From the NCBI GenBank assembly GCA_964484765.1, contig CAZAGI010000044.1:1-64000 (forward strand): a stretch of 64,000 nucleotides of DNA, in the 5' to 3' direction. This document shows, one piece after another, positions 10,961-19,992 of this stretch. The notes beneath the pieces were generated by a model. That model was given only the letters and a program-made list of their open reading frames with translations. It did no database searches and was not told the origin of the DNA. Position numbers and translations under genes: made by a program. This DNA is from DSVQ01 sp964484765. Lineage in GTDB: Bacteria; Planctomycetota; Planctomycetia; Planctomycetales; Planctomycetaceae. How positions within the stretch are numbered: position 1 is the first letter of the stretch; each line of letters begins with the position of its first letter.

Positions 10961-12475
10961 ATGACCATCACGCTGTTGCCCGACGATGCTCACGACCGGC
11001 GACTGATCGAACAGGTACATCCGTCCGACTGGGGCAATCCCACGCCGCAAGGGCGGTACAATCTGGTAGTAATTGGAGCGGGCACGGCGGGACTCGTCAC
11101 AGCGGCGGGAGCCGCTGGGCTGGGCGCGAAAGTCGCCTTGATTGAACGCGACTTGATGGGGGGCGATTGCCTGAACGTCGGCTGCGTACCCTCGAAAGCG
11201 CTCATCAGCGCGGCACGGCGCGCTGCAGCTGCACGCCCCTGCCCTGTATGGGGCATCCCTGGTGCCGCCAATGTCCGCGTGGACTTTCCCGTCGTGATGG
11301 AGCGCCTGCGCCGACTCCGCGCGGACATCGCTCCCAATGACAGCGCGGCCCGGTTTCGCGATCTCGGTGTCGATGTTTTTCTCGGTGAGGCGCGCTTCGT
11401 CGGCGCAGACACCATTCGGGTCGGCGACACAACACTGCGATTCAAATCCGCGGTAATCGCCAGCGGTGCTCGCGCACTGCGACCGGAGATTCCTGGCCTG
11501 TCCGACGTCGGCTATCTGACGAACGAATCGATTTTCGCGCTCACGCAACTGCCGCAGCGACTGGCCGTCCTCGGCGGTGGCCCGATTGGTTGCGAACTCG
11601 CACAGAGTTTTGCGCGGTTAGGTTCGCAGGTCACGTTGATTGAACGTTCCGCACGGATTCTCGCGAAAGAAAATGAAGCCGCGGCTCTCGTTGTCGCCGC
11701 CGCTTTGCAGCAGGATGGCGTCACGATTCTGACCGACGCCGTGGTCAACCAGGTGGAGGCTCAATCGGGACAAAATCGCTTGCACGTGACACAGATGGGA
11801 TCGGCCGTCGTGGTCGAAGCCGACGAAATTCTGGTCGGGGCCGGGCGAGTGCCGAATGTGGAGGGGCTGAACCTGGAAGCCGTCGGCGTGAAATATGATC
11901 TGCGAGACGGCGTCGTCGTGAATGACCGGTTGCAGACAACCAATCCCCGAATCTTCGCCGCAGGGGACGTCTGCTCGCCGTACAAGTTTACGCACGCGGC
12001 TGATTTCATGGCCCGAATTGTGATTCAAAACGCGTTATTCTTCGGCCGCGCGAGAGCGAGCGAGCTGACCATTCCCCGCTGTACCTACACCTCGCCCGAG
12101 GTGGCGCATGTCGGGCTGACGGAACATGAAGCCCGCGAGAAGGGAATTGCGATTCAGACTTTCACCCAGGATTTCCAGCACATCGACCGTGCGATTCTCG
12201 AAGGGGAAACAAGCGGCTTCGTAAAAGTCCATCTCGCACGGGGCACAGATCGGATTCTCGGCGCCACCATCGTTGCCGAACATGCCGGTGAGATGATCGG
12301 GGAATTGACGCTCGCCATCAAAGCGCGAATCGGTCTCCGCACCATCGGCGCTACCATCCATCCGTATCCCACGGTCGCGGAAGCCATCCGCAAACTCGGC
12401 GATCAGTACAACCGCACCCGGCTCACTCCATTCGTGAAGGGAATGTTCCACCGCTGGCTCTCGTGGACGCGGTGA
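10961..12475 (+). CDS. FAD-dependent pyridine nucleotide-disulfide oxidoreductase (mercuric reductase-like)
   Basis: 504 residues from an ATG at 10961, which suits the family N-terminus 'MTITLLPDDAHDRRLIEQVH'. The FAD site is 'NLVVIGAGTAGLVTAAGAAG', the redox-active disulfide is 'GGDCLNVGCVPSK', the NAD(P) fold is 'LAVLGGGPIGCELAQSFA', the second FAD motif is 'IFAAGDVCS', and the C-terminal dimer interface includes 'IHPYPTVAEAIRKLGDQYNR'. Proteins like this are often labelled mercuric reductase. It lacks both the N-terminal heavy-metal domain and the C-terminal Cys-Cys pair of true MerA, and no mer operon is present, so the substrate is unknown. Confidence 0.88.
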   Translation: MTITLLPDDAHDRRLIEQVHPSDWGNPTPQGRYNLVVIGAGTAGLVTAAGAAGLGAKVALIERDLMGGDCLNVGCVPSKALISAARRAAAARPCPVWGIPGAANVRVDFPVVMERLRRLRADIAPNDSAARFRDLGVDVFLGEARFVGADTIRVGDTTLRFKSAVIASGARALRPEIPGLSDVGYLTNESIFALTQLPQRLAVLGGGPIGCELAQSFARLGSQVTLIERSARILAKENEAAALVVAAALQQDGVTILTDAVVNQVEAQSGQNRLHVTQMGSAVVVEADEILVGAGRVPNVEGLNLEAVGVKYDLRDGVVVNDRLQTTNPRIFAAGDVCSPYKFTHAADFMARIVIQNALFFGRARASELTIPRCTYTSPEVAHVGLTEHEAREKGIAIQTFTQDFQHIDRAILEGETSGFVKVHLARGTDRILGATIVAEHAGEMIGELTLAIKARIGLRTIGATIHPYPTVAEAIRKLGDQYNRTRLTPFVKGMFHRWLSWTR

Positions 12476-12539
12476 GCCTCGTTCCGGCGGTGACGTCGAG
12501 TGACGAGCTTGAGACCTCACGCTACAGTAACGGCCTGGA

Positions 12540-13562
12540 ATGCCTCTCGGAGTGGGAAACATGTTGGTCCATGGGCTCGCCGCGGAACAAGCCCTCGTGA
12601 ATGGGTCCACGGGCGATCCGTTGTTATACGTCGATTACCCGGATTCCGATAATGCCCTGCTGTTCGACGCAGGAGAAACAGCCGCCCTCTCGATGGAACA
12701 GCTGGCGGATTTGCGGGCGGTGTTCGTGACGCACCACCACGTCGACCACTTCATGGGCCTGGACCGCATCGTGCGGGCGAACATCGACGCGGATAAAGTC
12801 CTGTCGATCTTTGGCCCCGTAGGGACGATCCAGAAGGTTTACGACCGGATTCGCAGCTATGAATACCAGTTCTTTCCGTTCCAGAAAATCGTGCTGGATC
12901 TCGTGGAGATCGAACCCGCGCGGCTGATTCGCGCGCGGATCGAATGCACCAAACGATTTCCGCCGCCACAGCCCGTGCCCGAACCGCGTACGGGACGAAC
13001 CATCTTCACCGCTTCGGGACTCACGGTCGAAGCCGTCGCCGTCGATCACACCGTGCCATGTCTGGCATACGCCCTGGTCGAAGCGCCGGCGTACCACGTC
13101 ACTTCCGCGGCACTTACCGCCGGGGCACTGCGCCCGGGAGCATGGATACAGCAAGTCGCAGCCCGTCTCGAATCGTCCGCCGATCGCACGGGGACGGTCA
13201 CGATTCAAGGGCTGGAAATCTCGCTCGCACAGCTGGCCGAGCAATACTTTCAGCGGATGGAGGGCGGACGTTTGGCCTATGTCACCGACACCCTGTGGTC
13301 CGAATCGGTTCAGACCGATCTCATCGAATTGTGCCGCAATGCCAACCGCTTGTATTGTGATTCCTTCTACGCCCAGGCGCAGGCCGCCGCCGCCGCGAAA
13401 CACAAACATATGACGACCCACACGGCAGCAGAACTGGCAACAAAAGCCAAGGTGCGGGAGTTGATTCTGATGCATTTCAGTTCACGCTATCGCGGTCGCT
13501 ATCACGCGTTGGTGGAGGAAGCCCGCGCGCGATTTCCGCGTGTGTCCGCCCAATACGAATGA
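12540..13562 (+). CDS. Metallo-beta-lactamase-fold hydrolase (RNase Z-like)
   Basis: 340 residues of the MBL superfamily. The metal-binding signature is 'VFVTHHHVDHFMGLDRIVRA' (HxHxDH: HHHVDH). Later candidate metal ligands are 'VEAVAVDHTVPCLAYAL', 'LAYVTDTLWSE' and 'LILMHFSSRYRGRY', an arrangement seen in the RNase Z/arylsulfatase-like branch. The ATG at 12540 is preferred, with ATG 12561 as an alternative. It lies 64 bp after the oxidoreductase on the same strand. It could be a tRNA 3'-processing nuclease or a small-molecule phosphodiesterase; the sequence alone does not decide. Confidence 0.8.
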   Translation: MPLGVGNMLVHGLAAEQALVNGSTGDPLLYVDYPDSDNALLFDAGETAALSMEQLADLRAVFVTHHHVDHFMGLDRIVRANIDADKVLSIFGPVGTIQKVYDRIRSYEYQFFPFQKIVLDLVEIEPARLIRARIECTKRFPPPQPVPEPRTGRTIFTASGLTVEAVAVDHTVPCLAYALVEAPAYHVTSAALTAGALRPGAWIQQVAARLESSADRTGTVTIQGLEISLAQLAEQYFQRMEGGRLAYVTDTLWSESVQTDLIELCRNANRLYCDSFYAQAQAAAAAKHKHMTTHTAAELATKAKVRELILMHFSSRYRGRYHALVEEARARFPRVSAQYE

Positions 13563-13638
13563 TCCAACCGGATGGCGAGTGCGTTCCATCGCCTGAACCG
13601 CACACGGCCTTGAAAAGAAATCGAGAAAGTCGTTTGTG

Positions 13639-14934
13639 ATGGAAACTCCTGTTGACGACGTGCCCGCTTCCACCGCCGCTCCTGTGCGGTCCGACACCGC
13701 GGACTATCCCACCCTCACCGCGGAAGTTGCGCTGGAACGCTTGCGCGCCGGCCAGAAGCTCGAGCGCGTCCGCGTGTCGCGATTGAAGTTCGAAGGCGAG
13801 TTTCCACACTCGGTCGAACTGGTGCATGTGGTGCTGGACCGCCCGGACTTTCGCAAAGCGGTGTTTCACGGCCCAGTCGTCTTCAGCCGGTGCGACATCA
13901 TCGGCGTCAGCGTGCAACGCGGGCCGGTGGTGTTCGAGCAGGCCCTGTCGTTCAAATCATGCACGCTCCGCCGGCCGCGCCTCGACGGGATCGATGTCCG
14001 CGGCGGCTTCACACTCGACAATTCCGAGATCACCGGACCGCTGAAGATTCATCACGGTCGGTTTGCGACCACCCATGCCTGGGAAACGAAATTTCGCGGC
14101 TGGGTGGAATTCAAGAACTGCACGATCGCCGGGACGGCCGACTTTCGTAGCTGTCACGTCGAGGAAGGGCTCGTCCTCAACGGTACCACGTTCACCGGTG
14201 ACGTGCTGTTCCGGGGAATGACGTGCGCCAAAAAGCTGGACCTCGGTGAAGCGCACTGTGACGCGTTGGTCGATTTCTCCAAGGCCAAACTGCACGACTA
14301 CGTCTACCTCGAAGGGATTCACGCGGGTCCGAAACTCCAGTTCGCGTTTTTGAACGCGGTCGCCGATCGCCTGCAGGTGCGCCCGGAACAATTGTCCGGG
14401 CGGTTGTTGAGCGAAGCGGAACACCGCTACGGCGATGCCCGTCACGAATACGGTTTGCTCAAAGCCAGCTACCAGATTCAGCACCGCTTCGATGACGAAG
14501 ACTGGGCGCTGCATCAGTTCAAGATCAACCAGCGCCGGGCCAAACCCCGCAGTTGGAGCCGTCCGTGGACGAAGCTGGCACAGTTGTGCGATCTGGTATT
14601 TCTCGACTGGGGCTGCGGCTATGGCACGAAACCCAACCGGGCAGTCCTCACGGCGTTCGTGTTGATGATCACCTTTGCCCTCATTTATGCCGCGGGAATT
14701 CATCACTTCGAAATCGATTCGCCGCCGCTCGATCATCTTCCGAAAGATCACTGGGCGAACCGTATCCTCTTCGGCCTGCTGACGACGGTTTCCGTATTTA
14801 CGTCGGGGTTCGGCGGTGGACAACTGCACGATGCCCATGGCTGGGTCCTCGTTCCGTTGGCGTGCGAAGCCGTGCTCGGCACCTTGCTGTGGGGCTTGTT
14901 TGTGGTCGCTTTCAGCCGCAAAGTGATTCGGTAA
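13639..14934 (+). CDS. Pentapeptide-repeat-like protein with a putative two-helix ion-channel module
   Basis: 431 residues. A central region (about residues 60-260) reads as a right-handed beta-helix of pentapeptide-like repeats ('VEFKNCTIAGTADFRSCHVE', 'GLVLNGTTFTGDVLFRG', 'LDLGEAHCDALVDFSKAKL'). The C-terminus has a membrane helix ('AVLTAFVLMITFALIYAAGI'), a re-entrant-looking segment ('RILFGLLTTVSVFTSGFGG') and a second helix ('PLACEAVLGTLLWGLFVVAF'). This TM-pore-TM layout resembles K+-channel-type modules. The filter is not the canonical TVGYG, so selectivity is unclear. ATG 13639 is preferred over GTG 13636. Function is inferred. Confidence 0.65.
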   Translation: METPVDDVPASTAAPVRSDTADYPTLTAEVALERLRAGQKLERVRVSRLKFEGEFPHSVELVHVVLDRPDFRKAVFHGPVVFSRCDIIGVSVQRGPVVFEQALSFKSCTLRRPRLDGIDVRGGFTLDNSEITGPLKIHHGRFATTHAWETKFRGWVEFKNCTIAGTADFRSCHVEEGLVLNGTTFTGDVLFRGMTCAKKLDLGEAHCDALVDFSKAKLHDYVYLEGIHAGPKLQFAFLNAVADRLQVRPEQLSGRLLSEAEHRYGDARHEYGLLKASYQIQHRFDDEDWALHQFKINQRRAKPRSWSRPWTKLAQLCDLVFLDWGCGYGTKPNRAVLTAFVLMITFALIYAAGIHHFEIDSPPLDHLPKDHWANRILFGLLTTVSVFTSGFGGGQLHDAHGWVLVPLACEAVLGTLLWGLFVVAFSRKVIR

Positions 14935-15071
14935 TGCCGTGGTAGCGCACGATGGACGCCCGTGACATCGCATGCGATGATGCCATTATTGGCACTGGCG
15001 GCCTGTTTGGAAAACAGCCGTGGCCGGTGTTGTTGACGGCGGGCTGGCGGTTTCGAAGTGGTTCTTTCGAC

Positions 15072-16241
15072 ATGACGTTGAGTTGTTTGCCCCTGAGCTA
15101 TTGCACGAACGTGCATCCCGGACGCACGCTGCATGAAGTGCTCACCGGGCTGTCACAATTCACGTTGCCGATCCGTGAACAGTTCGGACAACCGCTCGCC
15201 GCGGGCTTATGGCTGGCGAAATCGGTGATTGATGAACTCGCCGACGACCGGGAACTCGCACGGTGTACCGAATGGCTCGCGTCACAGAAAATTCCCGTCT
15301 ATACACTGAATGCGTTTCCTTACGGTGATTTTCACAGCGAGCGGGTAAAGGAACAGGTCTACCTGCCCGATTGGACGCAGCCGATCCGGCGGCAATACAC
15401 GCAAGATTGCGCCGTCGTGCTCGCCCATTTGTTGCCGCCCGGTGTCGAAGGAAGTATCTCGACCGTTCCGCTGGGATTCAAAGCGCTAGCAACGTCGCCG
15501 GACTTCATCGATCGCTGTCTCGATCCGCTGATCGATCTCGCGCGATTTCTCGCCGACTTGAAAGAACATCACGACCGTACGGTGCGATTGGCCATCGAAC
15601 CGGAACCGCTGTGCGTGCTGGAAACAACCGGGGAAACGATCGCTTTTTTTGAGCGTCTGCGTGACCGGGCGGTGGCGCGGCAATCGCTCGCGGAAGTCGA
15701 TGAACACCTCGGGGTCTGCTACGACGTCTGCCATCAGGCGGTTGAGTTTGAAGATGTCGCGGCGTCACTCCGCGCGCTGCACAAGGCGAACATCCGCATC
15801 AATAAAGTTCACATCAGCTGCGCCATCGACGCCCCACGCGCCGGCATTGATCCGGATCTCCGGGCAGCACTGCGAAAATACATCGAACCGCGCTATCTGC
15901 ATCAGACGTTTGGCCGGTCGGCTTCGGGAGTGGTCCATCACCTCGATCTCGACGCTCTGCTGACGGACGATCCCCCTGCTGAATTTCGTGCCGCAGACCA
16001 TTGGCGCGTGCATTTTCACGTTCCGGTGGATGCCGAGCGCATCGGCCCGTTGGGGACCACGCGACCGGACCTGATTGCGGCGTTGCGCGTGATCCCGGAG
16101 CTTCCGTACGCTCCGCATCTGGAGGTGGAAACCTATACCTGGGAAGTGCTCCCCGGTGGCGGGCGGCCGGAACTGGCAACCGGGTTTGCCCGGGAATTGC
16201 TGGCGACGCAAACGCTGCTCGATCAGATCCGCGCCGGTTGA
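15072..16241 (+). CDS. EboE-like TIM-barrel protein
   Basis: 389 residues from an ATG at 15072, where the conserved start 'MTLSCLPLSYCTNVHPG' lies. The longer frame from 14952 adds 40 unlikely residues. The protein resembles EboE, a xylose-isomerase-like barrel encoded in clusters linked to metabolite transport to the periplasm in some bacteria. Supporting stretches are 'PVYTLNAFPYGDFH', 'LAIEPEPLCVLETTGE', 'GVCYDVCHQAVEFED' (metal-ligand-like His/Asp) and 'HLEVETYTWEVLP' near the end. No other ebo genes are visible in this window, so it stands alone. The enzymatic role is not known. Confidence 0.75.
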   Translation: MTLSCLPLSYCTNVHPGRTLHEVLTGLSQFTLPIREQFGQPLAAGLWLAKSVIDELADDRELARCTEWLASQKIPVYTLNAFPYGDFHSERVKEQVYLPDWTQPIRRQYTQDCAVVLAHLLPPGVEGSISTVPLGFKALATSPDFIDRCLDPLIDLARFLADLKEHHDRTVRLAIEPEPLCVLETTGETIAFFERLRDRAVARQSLAEVDEHLGVCYDVCHQAVEFEDVAASLRALHKANIRINKVHISCAIDAPRAGIDPDLRAALRKYIEPRYLHQTFGRSASGVVHHLDLDALLTDDPPAEFRAADHWRVHFHVPVDAERIGPLGTTRPDLIAALRVIPELPYAPHLEVETYTWEVLPGGGRPELATGFARELLATQTLLDQIRAG

Positions 16242-16348
16242 ACGGCGAACCTTCGTCTGTCCGCCGGTGTCAGGCCTGGACTTCACCGCGTTGGCCTCCA
16301 AGGGGGAGCCGTGTGCGGTGAAATGGGCCAACAGACACCGGTGCGATC

Positions 16349-17554
16349 ATGGACTCGACGATTCTCCAATCCCAAGCCGCCTTGCGGCACCTCTTGAAGA
16401 TCGCGGAACAGCGTCTGAATCGTCCGTGCGCGCCGTTCGATCTCGAATGGTGCTTGCACTTCGCCTTGCAGAAGGCCGCTGCTCGACCGCAGTACTTCGG
16501 GTTCGGCGACGAGCTTCCGTTGCGCGAATGGAGCTGCGGCAGCGACGGGCATTCCCTACGGATCGGCTTCGCCTTGTACCAAGTGCGCGTCGTCGATCGC
16601 CGCGTTCCGGTCCTGTTGGCGCACTATCCGAAAGTGGTAGGCAATCAGTCAACCACCGATTCGGTCTGGATCTGTCCGGTCGATGAGTACACCCGGCTGT
16701 ATCGCTTCCTGCGTCGAGCCGCAGCGCATGATCCGTCGGTTGATCCGCCCTTGATGTCCGACGCCGATCGACAGCGGCTTTGGGACAACACCATCGGCTT
16801 CTTGCTGAAAGGCAAACAGGCGTGGGAGCAGTATCAGGTGCCGCTGCGCCGCGGCGTGATGTTGCTCGGTGAACCGGGTAACGGCAAGACGATGGCGGCG
16901 CGGTGGCTGCGGGCGCAGGCCGAACAACACGGGCTGGAATGGAAGACAATTACCGGAGAAGAATACGATCGCGCGCGCACTTCCGGCGGGTTAACGCCGT
17001 TGCTCGCGCTCGACGAACCGGGACTGGTGTTCCTGGACGACTTCGATCGCGGCCTCGAAAACCGCGAGCAGGTCGGATCAACGCAAGACCATTCTGCGTT
17101 GCTCAGCGCGCTGGATGGAATGGATACGCCACAAGGAGTCGTTTACGTCTTTACGTCTAACCTCACCCCGGCGCATCTCGATCCGGCAATTCGCCGTCCG
17201 GGCCGCATCGATGCCTTCATCCCGTTTTCCCGTCCAAACCAGGAATTGCGAGGGCGTTTCCTGACGGAATACTGGCCGGAAGCCATTCGGACTACCATTC
17301 CGCTCACAGAAGCCGTGGCGTGCACCGAAGGACTCAGCTTCGCCGAAATGGATGAAGTGAAGAAGCTGATGGTGCTCCATCACATCGACCACGGCGTCTG
17401 GAATTGGTCGCACGCCTGGGCCGAGTTCCGTGCACGATCCAATGTCGCACCCAAGCGCTCTCCGATCGGGTTTGCCTCAGCGATGCTGGCACGTCCGCCG
17501 GTCACTGCCGATGCGACGTCGGCCCCACCGGCGACGAAGCTCGTTGCCGAGTGA
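16349..17554 (+). CDS. AAA-family ATPase
   Basis: 401 residues. The C-terminal AAA domain spans about residues 165-350: Walker A 'MLLGEPGNGKTMAARWL', Walker B 'LVFLDDFDRG', sensor 1 'VVYVFTSNL', and the arginine-finger region 'LDPAIRRPGRIDAFIPFSRP'. The N-terminal 160 residues are not recognised and may bind substrate. Classical AAA domains of this type remodel or unfold proteins. Here there is one AAA domain, no protease partner and no adjacent chaperone gene. A strong terminator follows the stop. Confidence 0.85.
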   Translation: MDSTILQSQAALRHLLKIAEQRLNRPCAPFDLEWCLHFALQKAAARPQYFGFGDELPLREWSCGSDGHSLRIGFALYQVRVVDRRVPVLLAHYPKVVGNQSTTDSVWICPVDEYTRLYRFLRRAAAHDPSVDPPLMSDADRQRLWDNTIGFLLKGKQAWEQYQVPLRRGVMLLGEPGNGKTMAARWLRAQAEQHGLEWKTITGEEYDRARTSGGLTPLLALDEPGLVFLDDFDRGLENREQVGSTQDHSALLSALDGMDTPQGVVYVFTSNLTPAHLDPAIRRPGRIDAFIPFSRPNQELRGRFLTEYWPEAIRTTIPLTEAVACTEGLSFAEMDEVKKLMVLHHIDHGVWNWSHAWAEFRARSNVAPKRSPIGFASAMLARPPVTADATSAPPATKLVAE

Positions 17555-17572
17555 GTCGACTTTCTTCAACCG

Positions 17573-17614
17573 AATGACTGAGCGGCCCGGCGTTTGACGT
17601 GCCGCTCAGTCATT
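17573..17614 (+). terminator. Terminator of the AAA ATPase gene
   Basis: A 14-bp perfect stem (AATGACTGAGCGGC/GCCGCTCAGTCATT) with a 14-nt loop lies 18 bp after the stop. The T-tract is short (TTTC). Confidence 0.65.
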
Positions 17615-17691
17615 TCAGATCACTACCCCACTTGCGACCGATTACGGTACGCTGCTGGTGAACCGAGAACCCTGTTCACCAGGAGCGCGCC

Positions 17692-19875
17692 ATGGGACGG
17701 GTGGGGCTTTGGCTGACATGTTGGACCGTGTTCGTCGTTCCGCTTCGCGCGGCCGACGTTCCCGCGCGGCCAAACATTCTGTGGGTCAGTTGCGAAGACA
17801 CCAGCCCCGATCTCGGTTGTTACGGAGACCGGTACGCTGTCACGCCGCACATTGATCGCCTGGCAGCGGAAGGCGTCCGCTTCACACGTTGTTTTACTCA
17901 TGCCGGGGTTTGTGCTCCGTCGCGCAGCGGATTGATCACCGGCTGTTATCCTCCAAGCATCGGCACGCATCACATGCGCTGTCAGGGTGTGCCTCCGGTC
18001 GAGGTGCGCTGCTTCCCGGAATATCTCCGCGCCGCCGGGTATTACTGCACGAATAACTCGAAGACCGATTACCAATTCGAGGCCCCGCCGACAGCGTGGG
18101 ACGAAAGCAGCAACAAGGCTGATTGGCGCGGCCGCAAAGCGGGACAGCCATTTTTTTGCGTGATCAACTTCACAACATCTCACGAGAGCCAGGTGCGTGA
18201 TCCGTCGCCAGCGACGCAGCAACTTGTCGCGGAGTTGTCTGCCGCGTCGCGCCATGATCCGGCGAGAGCGCCCGTGTGGCCGTTTTACCCTGACACACCG
18301 GTTGTCCGGCGGGATATCGCCAACTATTACGACATCGTCTCGGCGATGGACACCCAGGTGGGTAACGTCCTCGCCCGTCTGGAAGCCGATGGACTCGCCG
18401 AGAATACCATTGTCTGGTTCTGGGGCGACCACGGCCGCGGATTGTCGCGCTGCAAACGCTGGCTGTATGACTCCGGCACGCAGACACCGCTCGTCATCCG
18501 CGTCCCCGAGCGCTGGCGCTTCACACACAACGGCACCCAAACGATCCCGATCGATGGTCTCACGCCCGGATCGGTCAACCGAGATCTCGTGGCCTTCGTT
18601 GATTTCGCGCCGACAGTGTTGTCGCTCGCGGGACTCAAGATCCCCGATCATTTCCAGGGGCAGCCGTTTCTCGGCTCGAACAAGTCGCCGCCGCGGAAAT
18701 ACATCTACGGTCACCGTGACCGCATGGATGAGACTTACGATCTGATCCGCATGGTCCGCGATGGCCGATTCAAGTATTTGCGCAATTTCCGGCACGATCT
18801 ATCGTATGGTCAGAACATTTCGTACATGAACCAGATGCCGATGATGCAGGAGATGCGCCGTCTGCATGCGGTAGGAGAACTCAAAGACGGACCGGCGCAG
18901 TATTTTCGACCGACCAAGCCGCTGGAAGAACTGTTTGATACCGAGGCCGATCCGCACGAGCTCCACAATCTGGTAGGTGCTGAAGAATTTCGCGAGGTGC
19001 TTCTGCGGATGCGCGCCGAGTGCGAACGTTGGATGCGTTCCACGGGCGATACCGGACTCGTGCCTGAAGCAATCCTCGACCATCTGAAACGTCCCAGCGA
19101 CACGTTCGAGGTCGCCGCTGCACCGCACGTGAGCGAATCGCCCGACCCGCAACGTGCGGATCAGCGCCGCATCACGCTCCAACCGACGACTCCGGGAAGT
19201 TCGCTGCAATACGCTGTCGCCGAGGGACATGATGCCAAACCGACGAAAGCCGACTGGCAACTCTACGCAGAGCCGATTACCGCGAAAGTGGGCCAGATCA
19301 TTGTCGTGCAAGCGTGCCGACTGGGGCATAAGCATTCGACGCCGATCCGCTGGCAAGTAGGCATGCCGCCGTCCGCTTCAACCACCGCCACCGAAGCGCG
19401 GCACTGGCGGGATGTCCTCCGCGAAAGCGGTGTGCTCGACCGACTGCTTCACTTGCGGCAGAGCGATTTTCTCCCGTTGGCCGCACGCCGGGCCGCTTAT
19501 CGACAAGCACTTGATGACGAACATGCGGCGATGCGGTATTGGGGAATCTGGGCCTGGACTCAGGCTCCGGAGATGCAGGACATCCCAGCGATGCAGGACC
19601 GTTTCCGCAAGTTTGCCGACAGCGATCCCGATCCGTTAGTACGGATCATTGCCGCGCGGGCGTTGGCGCACACAGGTGATGACGCTGCGCCCCTCGCACA
19701 ACTGGTTGAATTCGTGGAATCGCACCCGCAGGCCACCGTCCGCCTGGCCGCGATCACCGCGTTGCAAGACCTCGGCGATAAAGCCCGACCCTTCGCCGAT
19801 CGCCTCAAACCCACGGCCGACGATGGCGAATATGTCGGTCGCGTCAAGCAAGTGCTGGCGAATCAATGGAAATGA
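17692..19875 (+). CDS. Secreted sulfatase with C-terminal HEAT-like repeats
   Basis: 727 residues with a short signal peptide ('VGLWLTCWTVFVVPLRAADV'). The type I sulfatase signature is clear: 'RPNILWVSCEDTSPDLGCYG' (metal-binding Asp pair) and 'HAGVCAPSRSGLITGCYP', in which the Cys of CxPSR is matured to formylglycine. 'VWFWGDHGRGLSR' gives the second metal-site Asp-His. Residues beyond about 480 form a beta-rich region, then alpha-helical HEAT-like repeats ('RIIAARALAHTGDDAAPL', 'TVRLAAITALQDLGDKA'). Sulfatases are numerous in planctomycetes and act on sulfated polysaccharides. The substrate is not readable. DUF1501 and PD40 genes follow on the same strand. Confidence 0.92.
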   Translation: MGRVGLWLTCWTVFVVPLRAADVPARPNILWVSCEDTSPDLGCYGDRYAVTPHIDRLAAEGVRFTRCFTHAGVCAPSRSGLITGCYPPSIGTHHMRCQGVPPVEVRCFPEYLRAAGYYCTNNSKTDYQFEAPPTAWDESSNKADWRGRKAGQPFFCVINFTTSHESQVRDPSPATQQLVAELSAASRHDPARAPVWPFYPDTPVVRRDIANYYDIVSAMDTQVGNVLARLEADGLAENTIVWFWGDHGRGLSRCKRWLYDSGTQTPLVIRVPERWRFTHNGTQTIPIDGLTPGSVNRDLVAFVDFAPTVLSLAGLKIPDHFQGQPFLGSNKSPPRKYIYGHRDRMDETYDLIRMVRDGRFKYLRNFRHDLSYGQNISYMNQMPMMQEMRRLHAVGELKDGPAQYFRPTKPLEELFDTEADPHELHNLVGAEEFREVLLRMRAECERWMRSTGDTGLVPEAILDHLKRPSDTFEVAAAPHVSESPDPQRADQRRITLQPTTPGSSLQYAVAEGHDAKPTKADWQLYAEPITAKVGQIIVVQACRLGHKHSTPIRWQVGMPPSASTTATEARHWRDVLRESGVLDRLLHLRQSDFLPLAARRAAYRQALDDEHAAMRYWGIWAWTQAPEMQDIPAMQDRFRKFADSDPDPLVRIIAARALAHTGDDAAPLAQLVEFVESHPQATVRLAAITALQDLGDKARPFADRLKPTADDGEYVGRVKQVLANQWK

Positions 19876-19992
19876 GCGATCAAACGCCATTCGGTGAACT
19901 GCCCTTGTCATCGCCAGCCGACATGCGAAAATCAGATCACTCCAATTCAATATGATTCCTGTGTGACGCCGACGCCTTGAAGAAGCCCGTGA

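Noticed and set aside
10961..12475. True mercuric reductase (merA)
   Set aside because: No heavy-metal domain, no C-terminal Cys pair and no mer genes; only the general disulfide-reductase motifs are present.
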